Assembly (NCBI GenBank): GCA_964400675.1
Contig: CAYNVO010000001.1
Span: 1 to 64,000, forward strand
Reading direction: 5' to 3'
DNA length: 64,000 bases
Origin: 9FT-COMBO-48-23 sp964400675
GTDB lineage: Bacteria > Chloroflexota > Dehalococcoidia > GIF9 > UBA5629
The notes beneath the pieces are model-generated. The model saw only the letters and a list, made by a program, of their open reading frames with translations. It was not told the origin of the DNA and did not search any database. A program made the position numbers and the translations under genes. This document shows, in pieces, positions 31,243-38,919 of this stretch (positions within the stretch are counted from its first letter, which is position 1; each line of letters begins with the position of its first letter).

Positions 31243-32373
31243 TTACCTGTCACCGTACCTTATTCTTTGTTGAATCGGTTTTTCTAAATTACCTATTATG
31301 GGCTCGCCACCCATCGGAATCCACGTCTCATCCAGATTGGGACAAATCAGTCGGATTGCCGATTCTTCTGAAGAGAGATATAGCATCTGGTTTTTTATAC
31401 CAGCGGTCAGAGGTCGCAGCCTGATTCTGTCGGTCAGTCCAATCATTTCACCCTGATGAGCAATGATTATGGTGAAAGGTCCGTTCATTAGAAGACTGCC
31501 GTACACCTGACGCAAGGCGCGGAGGGATTCTTGCTCCTCCAGAGGGCGACGCTCTATATCATTCCAGAAAGGAGGTGCAAATATCTTAGCTATCACCTCT
31601 ATGGGTAGGCCATGTTTTCTAATTAAAAGGTCGACAGCATAAGCCACCACTTCGGTGTCAGTTTGTAGAGTGCAGTGATAGCCAAATTGCTCTAAATATC
31701 GCCGGTTTATGCCGTACGATGAGATCTCCCCATTATGAACCACTGTCCAGTCGAGTATGTTGAAAGGATGGGCACCACCCCACCAGCCAGGTGTGTTAGT
31801 AGGGAATCTGCCATGTGCTGTCCATAAGTAGCCCTCATAGTTCTCCAGACAGAAATATTCAGCTATCTCTTCAGGGTAGCCCACTCCCTTAAATACGCCC
31901 ATATTCTTGCCGCTGGAGAAAACAAAGGTGTCTTTGATCCCGGTATTGATATCCATGATCCTATCCACCACATAGTCATCGTCCAATTGCCCCTTAGATT
32001 CGCGGCGGTTAACTTCCAGGAAATAACGCCATACCAGAGGCGGGTTCACAATGGCACTTGTCGGTTGAGTCGGTACTACTCCATCGCGAACCACCTGAAA
32101 CTTCTGCTTAAGAAAGCTCTCCGTATCTTCTTTTCCCTCCCGGCTCAGATACATGATATGAAGGGCATAAAGGTCAGCGTATTCTGGGTATAGTCCATAT
32201 ACGGCGAAGCCTCCACCAAGCCCGTTGCCTCGAACGTGCATATTGGCAATAGCCTTTATTATGCCCTTGCCAGAGAAACGCTTACCTGTGGTGTCCATCA
32301 TCCCAAATATGGAACAGGCGTCGATTGCCTTGTAATCGCAGTATGGATTGCTAATCTTTGTAATATCTTTCAT
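31243..32373 (-). CDS. Glutamate synthase glutamine amidotransferase subunit
   Basis: This 376-residue class II glutamine amidotransferase corresponds to the GltB N-terminal domain. The likely nucleophile is Cys20 in DACSIFGMM, preceded by a 19-residue propeptide that would be removed, as in E. coli GltB and Bacillus PurF. Other site residues are in GRFPTNTPGWWGG, VVHNGEISS and DTEVVAYA. It releases ammonia from glutamine and delivers it to the FMN subunit encoded downstream. The start ATG follows GGAGTAGTGAG. The split from the FMN subunit by hisF is unusual. Confidence 0.92.
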   Translation of the reverse strand: MKDITKISNPYCDYKAIDACSIFGMMDTTGKRFSGKGIIKAIANMHVRGNGLGGGFAVYGLYPEYADLYALHIMYLSREGKEDTESFLKQKFQVVRDGVVPTQPTSAIVNPPLVWRYFLEVNRRESKGQLDDDYVVDRIMDINTGIKDTFVFSSGKNMGVFKGVGYPEEIAEYFCLENYEGYLWTAHGRFPTNTPGWWGGAHPFNILDWTVVHNGEISSYGINRRYLEQFGYHCTLQTDTEVVAYAVDLLIRKHGLPIEVIAKIFAPPFWNDIERRPLEEQESLRALRQVYGSLLMNGPFTIIIAHQGEMIGLTDRIRLRPLTAGIKNQMLYLSSEESAIRLICPNLDETWIPMGGEPIIGNLEKPIQQRIRYGDR

Positions 32374-32389
32374 CTCACTACTCCAGTAT

Positions 32390-33688
32390 TCATCGATTAT
32401 TTACTGGGGCGTGGGCATTTCCCAGACGCTCCTGCCACAGCTCTCTAGGTAGATATGCCAGACCGAAGTCATCAGTCAGAAGTGCCTGCTTGAAATTGGC
32501 CACGTTAACTCTGTCTTTCATTAAGCTGAAAATCATGCCGGATTTCTCTATATCACCAACAAAAACCATCCCCATTACAAGGTCACCACTCAGGATAATC
32601 TTCTTATAAACACCGTCGTTTCGCTGGCTGACCACCTCCCAGTTCTTGTCAGGTGGAGGAATTACTGCTCCGGCCGTAGTAATAGCAAGGCCGAAGTAGT
32701 TGAGTGAATTCATGGCTGTACCGCCTGGGTATTCAGTCCTGACATCTGCCATGTTATAGCCGGCGACCCTACCCCCGATGTGCGCATTGGGCCATATAGG
32801 AATCACTCGGTTTGTGTCATAAACAAAATCATAAGCTTCGGCTACATCTCCGCAAGCGTAGACGTTGGGATGAGTTGTAGCCATGAGGCGGTCTACCAGT
32901 ATGCCGCGATTCACTTTTATCTCGGTACCAGTTGCAAGTTCAGCACGTGGCAATACGCCAATCGCTATAACTACCAGGTTGCACGGAACGTTCTCGCCGC
33001 TATCTAAGATAACCCCTTCGGTCTGTGTGCCTCCTGTTACCTCGGCTACAGTTTGGTTGGTGACGACCCTTACGCCGGCTTGCCTGAGGGCCTCTTCAGC
33101 GATAGAAGATGCTGTTTCGTCGAGTATGGTATTAAGTATCCTGTCTTTCATTTCGACCACAGTGACACCCATTCCTCGCTTTACCAGAGCTTCAGTCACG
33201 CTGATGCCGATAAGCCCGCCGCCAATTACGACGGCCTGGAAACCATCTTTTATAAACTCATCTATTGCTATGGCGTCTTTTATGGTCAGGAATGTGAATA
33301 CACCGTCCTTATCGCCACCCTTCATCTTGGGCACTATAGGTTTACCACCTGTGGCAAGCAGCAGTTTTCCCCATACGATTTGCCCGCTCTTTTCCAGCTG
33401 GGCAGTCTGATTGTCCAAGTTCAGGTGCCGCACCTTTTTATCAAGCACAAGTTCAATGTTGTTTCTGCTGTAGAAATCGGCAGGCCGGAACAGTATTTCA
33501 TCTACACTACGTTCGCCAGCCAGATATTTTGATATCAGGGGACGAGAGTATGCATGGTAGGGCTCGTCAGAAACTATGGTTATAGAATTTGTCTTGTCGA
33601 CCTCGCGAATAGCTTCAGCAGCCCCTATGCCACCGGCTGAGTTGCCTATGATTAGATATTCAGCTCTAATTGCTTTACGATTTCCCAT
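32390..33688 (-). CDS. FAD-dependent pyridine nucleotide oxidoreductase
   Basis: The 432-residue protein from the ATG at 33688 (GGAAGGACAAC upstream) overlaps the end of hisH by 14 bases. The two Rossmann motifs are GNSAGGIGAAEAI near the N-terminus and GGGLIGISVTEAL about 150, followed by the FAD-anchoring ACGDVAEA about 280. It belongs to the NirB/ferredoxin-reductase-like branch of Pyr_redox_2. The position in the glutamate-synthase group suggests it passes electrons from NAD(P)H to GltB or to the ferredoxin encoded at 34309-34800, replacing GltD. Direct evidence of partner is missing. Confidence 0.85.
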   Translation of the reverse strand: MGNRKAIRAEYLIIGNSAGGIGAAEAIREVDKTNSITIVSDEPYHAYSRPLISKYLAGERSVDEILFRPADFYSRNNIELVLDKKVRHLNLDNQTAQLEKSGQIVWGKLLLATGGKPIVPKMKGGDKDGVFTFLTIKDAIAIDEFIKDGFQAVVIGGGLIGISVTEALVKRGMGVTVVEMKDRILNTILDETASSIAEEALRQAGVRVVTNQTVAEVTGGTQTEGVILDSGENVPCNLVVIAIGVLPRAELATGTEIKVNRGILVDRLMATTHPNVYACGDVAEAYDFVYDTNRVIPIWPNAHIGGRVAGYNMADVRTEYPGGTAMNSLNYFGLAITTAGAVIPPPDKNWEVVSQRNDGVYKKIILSGDLVMGMVFVGDIEKSGMIFSLMKDRVNVANFKQALLTDDFGLAYLPRELWQERLGNAHAPVNNR

Positions 33689-34307
33689 GTTGTCCTTCCT
33701 TGCCAAATGCCATTTCTAGAAAGTTAGAATACATCCTTAAACCCCACTTGCCGCTTTTCTCGGGATGGAACTGGGTTGCTATCAGATTGTTCTTGATGAC
33801 CATGCAGCACATGGTTGCTCCATAATCTGTGGTGCCAGCTACAACTGACATATCCTCCGGCTCGACATAGTAGCTGTGAACGAAATAAAAATTGGCTTCA
33901 TCAGGTATGCCATTAAAGATTGGATGTTTCACCTGTTGCTTAACCTGGTTCCAGCCCATATGAGGAACTTTAAGGCCCTGAGGCAATCTCTTTATAGTGC
34001 CGGGGACTATATCTAGGCATTTGTGGAAGCCGCCTTCTTCGGTGCTGGAGAAAAGAAGCTGTAGTCCAACGCAAATGGCGAATAATGGCCGATTCTCATG
34101 TATTATTTGCCGAATCGCATCTGCCATACCTATAACCTCCAGTTTTTCCATGGCGTCACCGGCAGCACCAACTCCCGGCAGAATAACAGCTGTGGAACTG
34201 AGCACGTCGCCTGGGCTATCAGTGATATTCGGCCGATAGCCAAGCTTTGTAATTGCATTAACCACGCTACCCAGATTTCCTGCACCGTAATCGATTATGG
34301 CAATCAT
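33675..34307 (-). CDS. hisH: Imidazole glycerol phosphate synthase glutaminase subunit
   Basis: This 210-residue class I glutamine amidotransferase begins IAIIDYGAGNLGSV. The triad is Cys in FAICVGLQLL, His and Glu in TQFHPEKSGKWG. It provides ammonia to HisF. The start follows directly on the stop of the ferredoxin gene, and its end overlaps the oxidoreductase gene, so it is tightly embedded. It is separated from hisF by two glutamate-synthase genes, so the IGP synthase pair flanks the GOGAT amidotransferase. Confidence 0.97.
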   Translation of the reverse strand: MIAIIDYGAGNLGSVVNAITKLGYRPNITDSPGDVLSSTAVILPGVGAAGDAMEKLEVIGMADAIRQIIHENRPLFAICVGLQLLFSSTEEGGFHKCLDIVPGTIKRLPQGLKVPHMGWNQVKQQVKHPIFNGIPDEANFYFVHSYYVEPEDMSVVAGTTDYGATMCCMVIKNNLIATQFHPEKSGKWGLRMYSNFLEMAFGKEGQHGKS

Positions 34308-34308
34308 T

Positions 34309-34800
34309 TCACCCGTTTACTCCTGCAATATCGACCGCTAATTCCGGAAGTTGCTCAACTTTGCTATCTTCCGCAAATACAAGTGCCTCATTGGGACAAT
34401 TAGCCACACAGGCTGGTACGTCGCTTCCCGGGCACAAGTCACACTTCGCCACAACCTTTCTGTCTACGTCCCGGGCAAGTGCTCCATTAGGACAGGCTAC
34501 TATACATGTCCAACAACCTATGCACTTTTCAACATCAACAGCTATGGCGCCAGTGGCTTCATCTCTATGCATAGCACCGGTGAGACAAGAGTAAACACAC
34601 CAGGGCTCATCGCAGTGCCGGCACTGAAGAGAAAAAGACACCTCTCCATTTCTCTCTACGCGAATACGAGACAGGGGTCGGGGGGTCTCTCTCTTAAATG
34701 CTTTGATGATATCTTGTGTACTGGAATGCTCAGCCAGACAGTAGACACGGCAAAGCCCGCAGCCCATACATGCCTCTTCTTTTACGTAAACCTTCTTCAT
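34309..34800 (-). CDS. Four-cluster-type ferredoxin, electron-transfer subunit
   Basis: The 163-residue protein from the ATG at 34800 (AGAGGAACGAG upstream) has an upstream open frame of 47 codons that runs through the leader hairpin and promoter and is not translated. Cysteine groups include CMGCGLCRVYC, CRHCDEPWC, CIGCWTCIVAC and CDLCPG..CVANC, the pattern of HycB/DmsB-like ferredoxins with four [4Fe-4S] clusters. It is the first gene of the nitrogen cluster and probably brings electrons to the split glutamate synthase. It begins right behind a consensus promoter and palindrome at 34816-34878. Confidence 0.9.
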   Translation of the reverse strand: MKKVYVKEEACMGCGLCRVYCLAEHSSTQDIIKAFKRETPRPLSRIRVERNGEVSFSLQCRHCDEPWCVYSCLTGAMHRDEATGAIAVDVEKCIGCWTCIVACPNGALARDVDRKVVAKCDLCPGSDVPACVANCPNEALVFAEDSKVEQLPELAVDIAGVNG

Positions 34801-34815
34801 CTCGTTCCTCTTAGT

Positions 34816-34851
34816 ATGTGGTATGCGGCAACCGCTTGCCGCATACCACAT
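34816..34851. promoter_or_regulatory. 16-bp-arm palindrome at the start of the nitrogen cluster transcript
   Basis: ATGTGGTATGCGGCAA (34816-34831) and TTGCCGCATACCACAT (34836-34851) are perfect complements with a CCGC centre. The palindrome overlaps the last bases of the -10 element and covers the transcription start of the minus-strand cluster. It can act as an operator, for example for NrpR, or as a leader stem-loop protecting or attenuating the transcript. Confidence 0.7.
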
Positions 34852-34878
34852 TATACATAGTGTTATTTGTCGTGTCAA
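34850..34878 (-). promoter_or_regulatory. Consensus promoter of the nitrogen supercluster
   Basis: On the minus strand a perfect TTGACA (34878-34873) and a perfect TATAAT (34855-34850) are 17 bases apart, an ideal sigma-70 promoter, about 50 bases before the ferredoxin ATG. Such a strong promoter needs repression to be regulated, which the adjoining palindrome could provide. Confidence 0.85.
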
Positions 34879-34879
34879 G

Positions 34880-35196
34880 AGGCTGGCGTACTGCTTTACG
34901 GGAAAATTGAATTCCGGTGTAAAAGTAGGTTCTGAGAGCACTGCGTTTGGTTTATATTGCGTAATTGCCTGAAAAGTGTGATATCTCCAATTATTTGGAG
35001 AGGGTGAAGGCTAGACTAAAAGTTCTGTCTATTGTACACTTAGGCCCACCAAAACTAGAGGCAGTGCTGCCAGCTAAACCCCCTGATTCTTAGAGGCATA
35101 AAGTACTTCGTTTCATCTCACTACAGGCCATTCTGATCTCTCTGAGTTTTTCCTGACCAGAACCTCCGATTTATTGGTGGCAATCCAAGGTTAGTA
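34880..35196. other. Intergenic region between divergent operons
   Basis: No gene was seen. A small hairpin TCTCCAA/TTGGAGA lies at 34984-35001. The remainder separates the promoter of the minus-strand nitrogen cluster from the plus-strand promoter at 35197-35225 and shows no other clear structure. Confidence 0.4.
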
Positions 35197-35225
35197 TTGA
35201 CAGAAGCACTGGTTTATGGTACTAT
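35197..35225 (+). promoter_or_regulatory. Promoter of the FmdE-ABC transporter operon
   Basis: TTGACA (35197-35202) and TACTAT (35220-35225) are 17 bases apart, 70 bases before the FmdE start. The repeats directly downstream (35225-35255) would cover the transcription start. Confidence 0.75.
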
Positions 35226-35255
35226 TGCAACTTGTTGCATTTGCATAATTATGCA
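35225..35255. promoter_or_regulatory. Double palindrome, candidate metal-regulator operator
   Basis: Two 14-base palindromes, TGCAACTTGTTGCA (35226-35239) and TGCATAATTATGCA (35242-35255), follow the -10 with centres 16 bases apart. TTGCA occurs three times in this block. The nickel regulator Nur of Streptomyces is reported to bind TTGCAA repeats, and the operon encodes a nickel/peptide-type ABC importer, so metal control is a reasonable guess but unproven. Confidence 0.5.
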
Positions 35256-35296
35256 TTACCCCGACGGAAGTACGATTAGTCGAAGGGAGGTTACCT

Positions 35297-35998
35297 TTGA
35301 ACGCTATCGTAAAGGACAATCCAAGGCAAGAGATAGCGAAAGCTATTGCTGATAACAACCTTTCAAAACTGCTATTGCTCACCGGTATGTTGCACGGGCA
35401 TTTCTGCCCCTATTCTGCCATTGGTGTTAAAGCTGCTGCGCTAGCTGTGAGAGAGCTTGGCGTTAAATCCACCGGTATGGAAGAGACGATAGCAATTGTA
35501 GAAACCAACAACTGCTTCAGCGACGGGGTGCAACTTATTACAGGATGCAGCTTCGGGAATAACGCTCTTATCTATCGAGACTATGGAAAAACTGCCTTTA
35601 CCTTGGCTAAAAGGAGCGGCAAGGCGATAAGGATAGCAGTAAAGGCTGACAGTAGGTTCCTGGAAGAACGAGAGCCTGAAGCTATGGCGCTTTTCCAAAA
35701 AGTAGTCAAGGAGCGCGCAGGTACTCCAGAAGACGAAAAAAGACTAAAGGAAATGTGGCGTGAGCTTTCCTTTAAACTGCTTGAAGTCTCTGATGAAGTA
35801 CTCTTTGATATCAGGCGAATGCGAATAGAGGTGCCTGCTTACGCTCGTATTTTCGCCGGTGTGAAATGCTCTATCTGTGGTGAGAACGTAATGGAGCCCC
35901 GTGCCAGATTGAAAGATGGTAAGCCAGTATGTATACCTTGCTCAGGACAGGAATTTTATCAGCTTGCTGGAGACGGTATATCAGTCATTACGCCCTAG
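35297..35998 (+). CDS. FmdE-family protein with C-terminal zinc ribbon
   Basis: This 233-residue protein has a TTG start behind GGGAGG. The FmdE domain (about 20-150) has the metal-binding HGHFCPYSAIGVKA and the conserved NNCFSDGVQ segment. A linker with long helices follows and a zinc ribbon CSICGENV...CIPCSG ends the protein (about 190-220). FmdE proteins occur with molybdenum/tungsten formylmethanofuran dehydrogenase in methanogens but are widespread in anaerobes lacking it, where they are thought to handle metals or cofactors. Here it heads an operon with a small unknown and an ABC importer, which supports a role in metal or metallophore use. Confidence 0.85.
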   Translation: MNAIVKDNPRQEIAKAIADNNLSKLLLLTGMLHGHFCPYSAIGVKAAALAVRELGVKSTGMEETIAIVETNNCFSDGVQLITGCSFGNNALIYRDYGKTAFTLAKRSGKAIRIAVKADSRFLEEREPEAMALFQKVVKERAGTPEDEKRLKEMWRELSFKLLEVSDEVLFDIRRMRIEVPAYARIFAGVKCSICGENVMEPRARLKDGKPVCIPCSGQEFYQLAGDGISVITP

Positions 35999-36028
35999 GT
36001 AATAAAGAATCTATTTCAGGAGGTGAAC

Positions 36029-36256
36029 GTGAACCGATTTAAACTGGATGTATCCAGGAAAACTGGTTTCACATCGCTGTGGATGGCTACTGATGAATCA
36101 CTCTGCGGCTACACACCGCTCATCGGTTGGAGCGATATTAACGGTCTCGAAGAATTTGCCGAAATGCTTCTGGATATGTATCACCATAGTCTTCGTGCAA
36201 GTGAACGGGTCAAAAAAGACATCCGACTGCATACTATAAACTGTTCTTTGCAATAA
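36029..36256 (+). CDS. Unknown small protein in the FmdE-ABC operon
   Basis: This 75-residue protein has a GTG start 5 bases after AGGAGG; a GTG two codons earlier overlaps that site. Sequence MNRFKLDVSRKTG followed by acidic and aromatic residues (ATDESLCGYTPLIGW) and two possible helices, with a His pair in DMYHHSL. No signal peptide or membrane segment. It lies 30 bases after the FmdE gene and 23 before the binding-protein gene, so it is co-transcribed. Two Cys and several His are compatible with metal binding, but nothing more can be said. Confidence 0.65.
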   Translation: MNRFKLDVSRKTGFTSLWMATDESLCGYTPLIGWSDINGLEEFAEMLLDMYHHSLRASERVKKDIRLHTINCSLQ

Positions 36257-36279
36257 CCAATTTAGCGAAGGGGGTAAGA

Positions 36280-37866
36280 ATGTATAATACAAAACTTTTA
36301 CAGGTTCTTCTTTTCGTATTGCTATCCATATCACTGCTTGTTTTCCCGGCGTGTACCGGCACCAGTACAGAGCCATCCGTGGTGCACTCATATGTCATCG
36401 CCGACCCCACCGGTGACTGGGGTTACCCTTCGCCGTATCTGCGCTATGCGCGTGGTCCAGGATACATCAGGTCAAGTTTTATTTTCGATACTCTTATCTG
36501 GAGAGATAAGAGTCATTTTACTCCTGCATTAGCTAAGGAATGGTCGTATGATGAAGCTGAGAACGCTTACGTTTTTAAGCTTCAAGAGAATGCCAGGTGG
36601 CATGACGGAACGCCTTTTACTGCTGACGATGTGGCATTCACTATCGAGTATCTCAAAGAACATCCCGACCCATTCGTCACGCTGGTGGGACCCAGCGGCA
36701 TCAGCAGGGTTGAGGTGATCGATGAGCATACGGTCAAGTTGTATCTTGAGTCCGAGTACGCACCTTTTCTTTATGAAGTCGCCGGTACCATGGTTATCCT
36801 GCCCGAGCACATATGGAAATCCGTGGACAATCCTATGAGCTTTGACAGCCCGGAGGCAGTAATAGGGACGGGTCCTTATGTATTAGCAGACTACAACAAG
36901 GCACAGGGGACTTATCTTTACAAGGCGTTCGATGACTACTATCAGGGCAAACCGATAGCCGACCAGATTGTCTTTGTAAAGGTAAGCGATGAAATGGTTA
37001 CCTCAGCTCTTATTCAGAACGAGGTAAATGCGGCCGCTATCCTACCGGAGATGGTCGACAATATGAAAGCCAATGACTTTACGGTTATATCATGTCCGTA
37101 TGGCTGGTGTGCCAAATTGACCATCAACCACAAAAAAGAACCGTTGAATGACAAAAAATTCCGCCAGGCGATGGCCTATGCCATTGATCGACAAACACTG
37201 GTGGATATAACACAACGCGGGCACGCTATACCGGGCAGCCAGGGTCTATTACCGCCGAACAATCGCTGGTACAATCCGAATATCGAGCAGTACAATTACG
37301 ACCCGGATAAAGCACGAGAATTGCTGCATGAATTAGGGTACGATTTAAATAATGATGGCTACTTAAGCAAAAATAATAAGATCCTGGAACTTAACCTGAT
37401 AACGCAAACAGCATATGGCTTCAAAGACGTGGGCCAGTTCATCAAGGATAATTTCGAAGATGTGGGTATCAAGACCAACCTCATCGTTATGGAAGGGAAG
37501 AGCCTTGATGCCAAGGTGGATGCCTGGGATTTCGATATTTCTATTTACGGTCACGGTGGTTTATATGAACCCTCGATTCTGCCTAAGATCATTACAGGTC
37601 AAGGTTTTAACAGCGCTAGATATACTTCCAATGATAGACTGAACCGAGTTTTGGAAGACCAGCTTCATGAGATGGACCTGGACGCACGGCTACAGATGGT
37701 ACAGGAAGCTCAAGCACTGTATGCCGAAGATATACCTGCTATTACTCTCTATTATCCAGACTGGTACTGGGCACATGACGGTACGGTTGATATCTATTAT
37801 CCGGATGAAGGCGTTGCCTCTGGAATACCGATACCGCTGAATAAGGCTGCGTTTGTGGAAAAGTAA
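36280..37866 (+). CDS. ABC transporter substrate-binding lipoprotein (peptide/nickel type)
   Basis: This 528-residue family-5 solute-binding protein has a lipoprotein signal, LLVFPAC, with Cys near 25. Typical blocks are the N-terminal YDTLIWRDKSHFTPALA (in this sequence FDTLIWRDKSHFTPALA), WHDGTPFTADDVAFTIEYL, GTGPYVLADY and DKKFRQAMAYAIDRQTLV. It is anchored outside the membrane and delivers an oligopeptide, nickel complex or another small ligand to the permeases encoded directly after it. The family does not reveal the ligand. An FmdE neighbour is uncommon for simple peptide importers and hints at a metal or chelate. Ribosome site GAAGGGGGTAAGA is strong. Confidence 0.93.
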   Translation: MYNTKLLQVLLFVLLSISLLVFPACTGTSTEPSVVHSYVIADPTGDWGYPSPYLRYARGPGYIRSSFIFDTLIWRDKSHFTPALAKEWSYDEAENAYVFKLQENARWHDGTPFTADDVAFTIEYLKEHPDPFVTLVGPSGISRVEVIDEHTVKLYLESEYAPFLYEVAGTMVILPEHIWKSVDNPMSFDSPEAVIGTGPYVLADYNKAQGTYLYKAFDDYYQGKPIADQIVFVKVSDEMVTSALIQNEVNAAAILPEMVDNMKANDFTVISCPYGWCAKLTINHKKEPLNDKKFRQAMAYAIDRQTLVDITQRGHAIPGSQGLLPPNNRWYNPNIEQYNYDPDKARELLHELGYDLNNDGYLSKNNKILELNLITQTAYGFKDVGQFIKDNFEDVGIKTNLIVMEGKSLDAKVDAWDFDISIYGHGGLYEPSILPKIITGQGFNSARYTSNDRLNRVLEDQLHEMDLDARLQMVQEAQALYAEDIPAITLYYPDWYWAHDGTVDIYYPDEGVASGIPIPLNKAAFVEK

Positions 37867-37947
37867 GTATAGAGACAGCAGGCACGGCAATAGATTATCA
37901 CGGCTGTACTTTCTTGTAATGTATCAGCCGCGATGGAGCTAATCGTC

Positions 37948-38919
37948 ATGCTGACAAGGCAGAATCTAATTACATATCTGGTTGCTCTGTTTATCATTTT
38001 GACACTTAATTTTTTGCTGCCCAGGATGATGCCAGGTAATCCGATCATAGCCATTTACGGCGATGTGGCAGTAATACAGATGAGTCCGGAACTCGAGGCG
38101 GAGTTGACCGAGCGGTTTTCTCTGGACCAGCCGCTGGGTAGGCAGTTCGTCTCTTACTGGGTAGCGCTTTTCCAGGGTGACTTGGGATATTCATATGCTT
38201 ACAATGCCCCTGTTACAGAGGTTATCTTTGGCAGGCTGCCTTGGACTCTGCTGCTAGCCGGTTTGGCGCTAATAATTTCGACAATCTTGGGCATCATGCT
38301 TGGCATTGAGTCAGGGTGGCGAAGGGGTAGGAAATTCGATGGGAGCTTACTCACCGGCATAGTAGCCCTAAGCGGCTTCCCCGATTTTCTACTGGGTATA
38401 CTACTACTACTCTTATTTGCTGTAAATCTTCAACTCTTACCTCTCTTTGGTGCTGAAAATGCTTACTCCGGTCTCTCCGGATTCCAACGTCTGGTGGATA
38501 TCGCTAAGCATTTGCTTTTACCACTCGTTACCCTGGTTCTAGCACGGGTCGGTGGTGGCTATCTCCTTACTCGAAATGCCATGATCGGTGAACTGAGAGA
38601 ACCTTACATTTTGCTGGCACGTGCTAAGGGACTTAAACAAGGAACTATAAGGTATCGGCACGCGGGGCGTAATTCATTGTTACCCATAATGACCCGAACT
38701 GGTATATTGTTGGGTTTGATGGTCACCGGTGTGCTTTTTGTTGAGGTTGTCTTTTCCTATCCCGGAATTGGGTTTACGACCTATGAGGCACTGACGTATC
38801 GTGACTACCCATTACTTCAGGGATTGCTGCTGGTATCCGCACTTTGTGTGCTGACGGTGAATTTCATTGCTGATTTGTTGTACGCTAAGGTTGATCCGAG
38901 AGTGAATTATGCACGTTGA
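37948..38919 (+). CDS. ABC transporter permease, DppB/NikB type
   Basis: This 323-residue permease from the ATG at 37948 (GATGGAG upstream) has six membrane helices. The first is followed by an extracytoplasmic loop (about 30-85). The inner-membrane loop with EPYILLARAKGLKQG is the EAA coupling motif. It forms the channel together with the DppC-type protein, whose gene overlaps its end by 11 bases. Family length is normal. Confidence 0.93.
   Translation: MLTRQNLITYLVALFIILTLNFLLPRMMPGNPIIAIYGDVAVIQMSPELEAELTERFSLDQPLGRQFVSYWVALFQGDLGYSYAYNAPVTEVIFGRLPWTLLLAGLALIISTILGIMLGIESGWRRGRKFDGSLLTGIVALSGFPDFLLGILLLLLFAVNLQLLPLFGAENAYSGLSGFQRLVDIAKHLLLPLVTLVLARVGGGYLLTRNAMIGELREPYILLARAKGLKQGTIRYRHAGRNSLLPIMTRTGILLGLMVTGVLFVEVVFSYPGIGFTTYEALTYRDYPLLQGLLLVSALCVLTVNFIADLLYAKVDPRVNYAR

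Noticed and set aside
34361..34860. Plus-strand frames opposite the ferredoxin gene
   Set aside because: They contain reversed cysteine motifs of the ferredoxin and lack ribosome sites.
35225..35255. NikR operator
   Set aside because: The known NikR pattern GTATGA-n16-TCATAC is absent; only a looser Nur-like TTGCA repeat is present.
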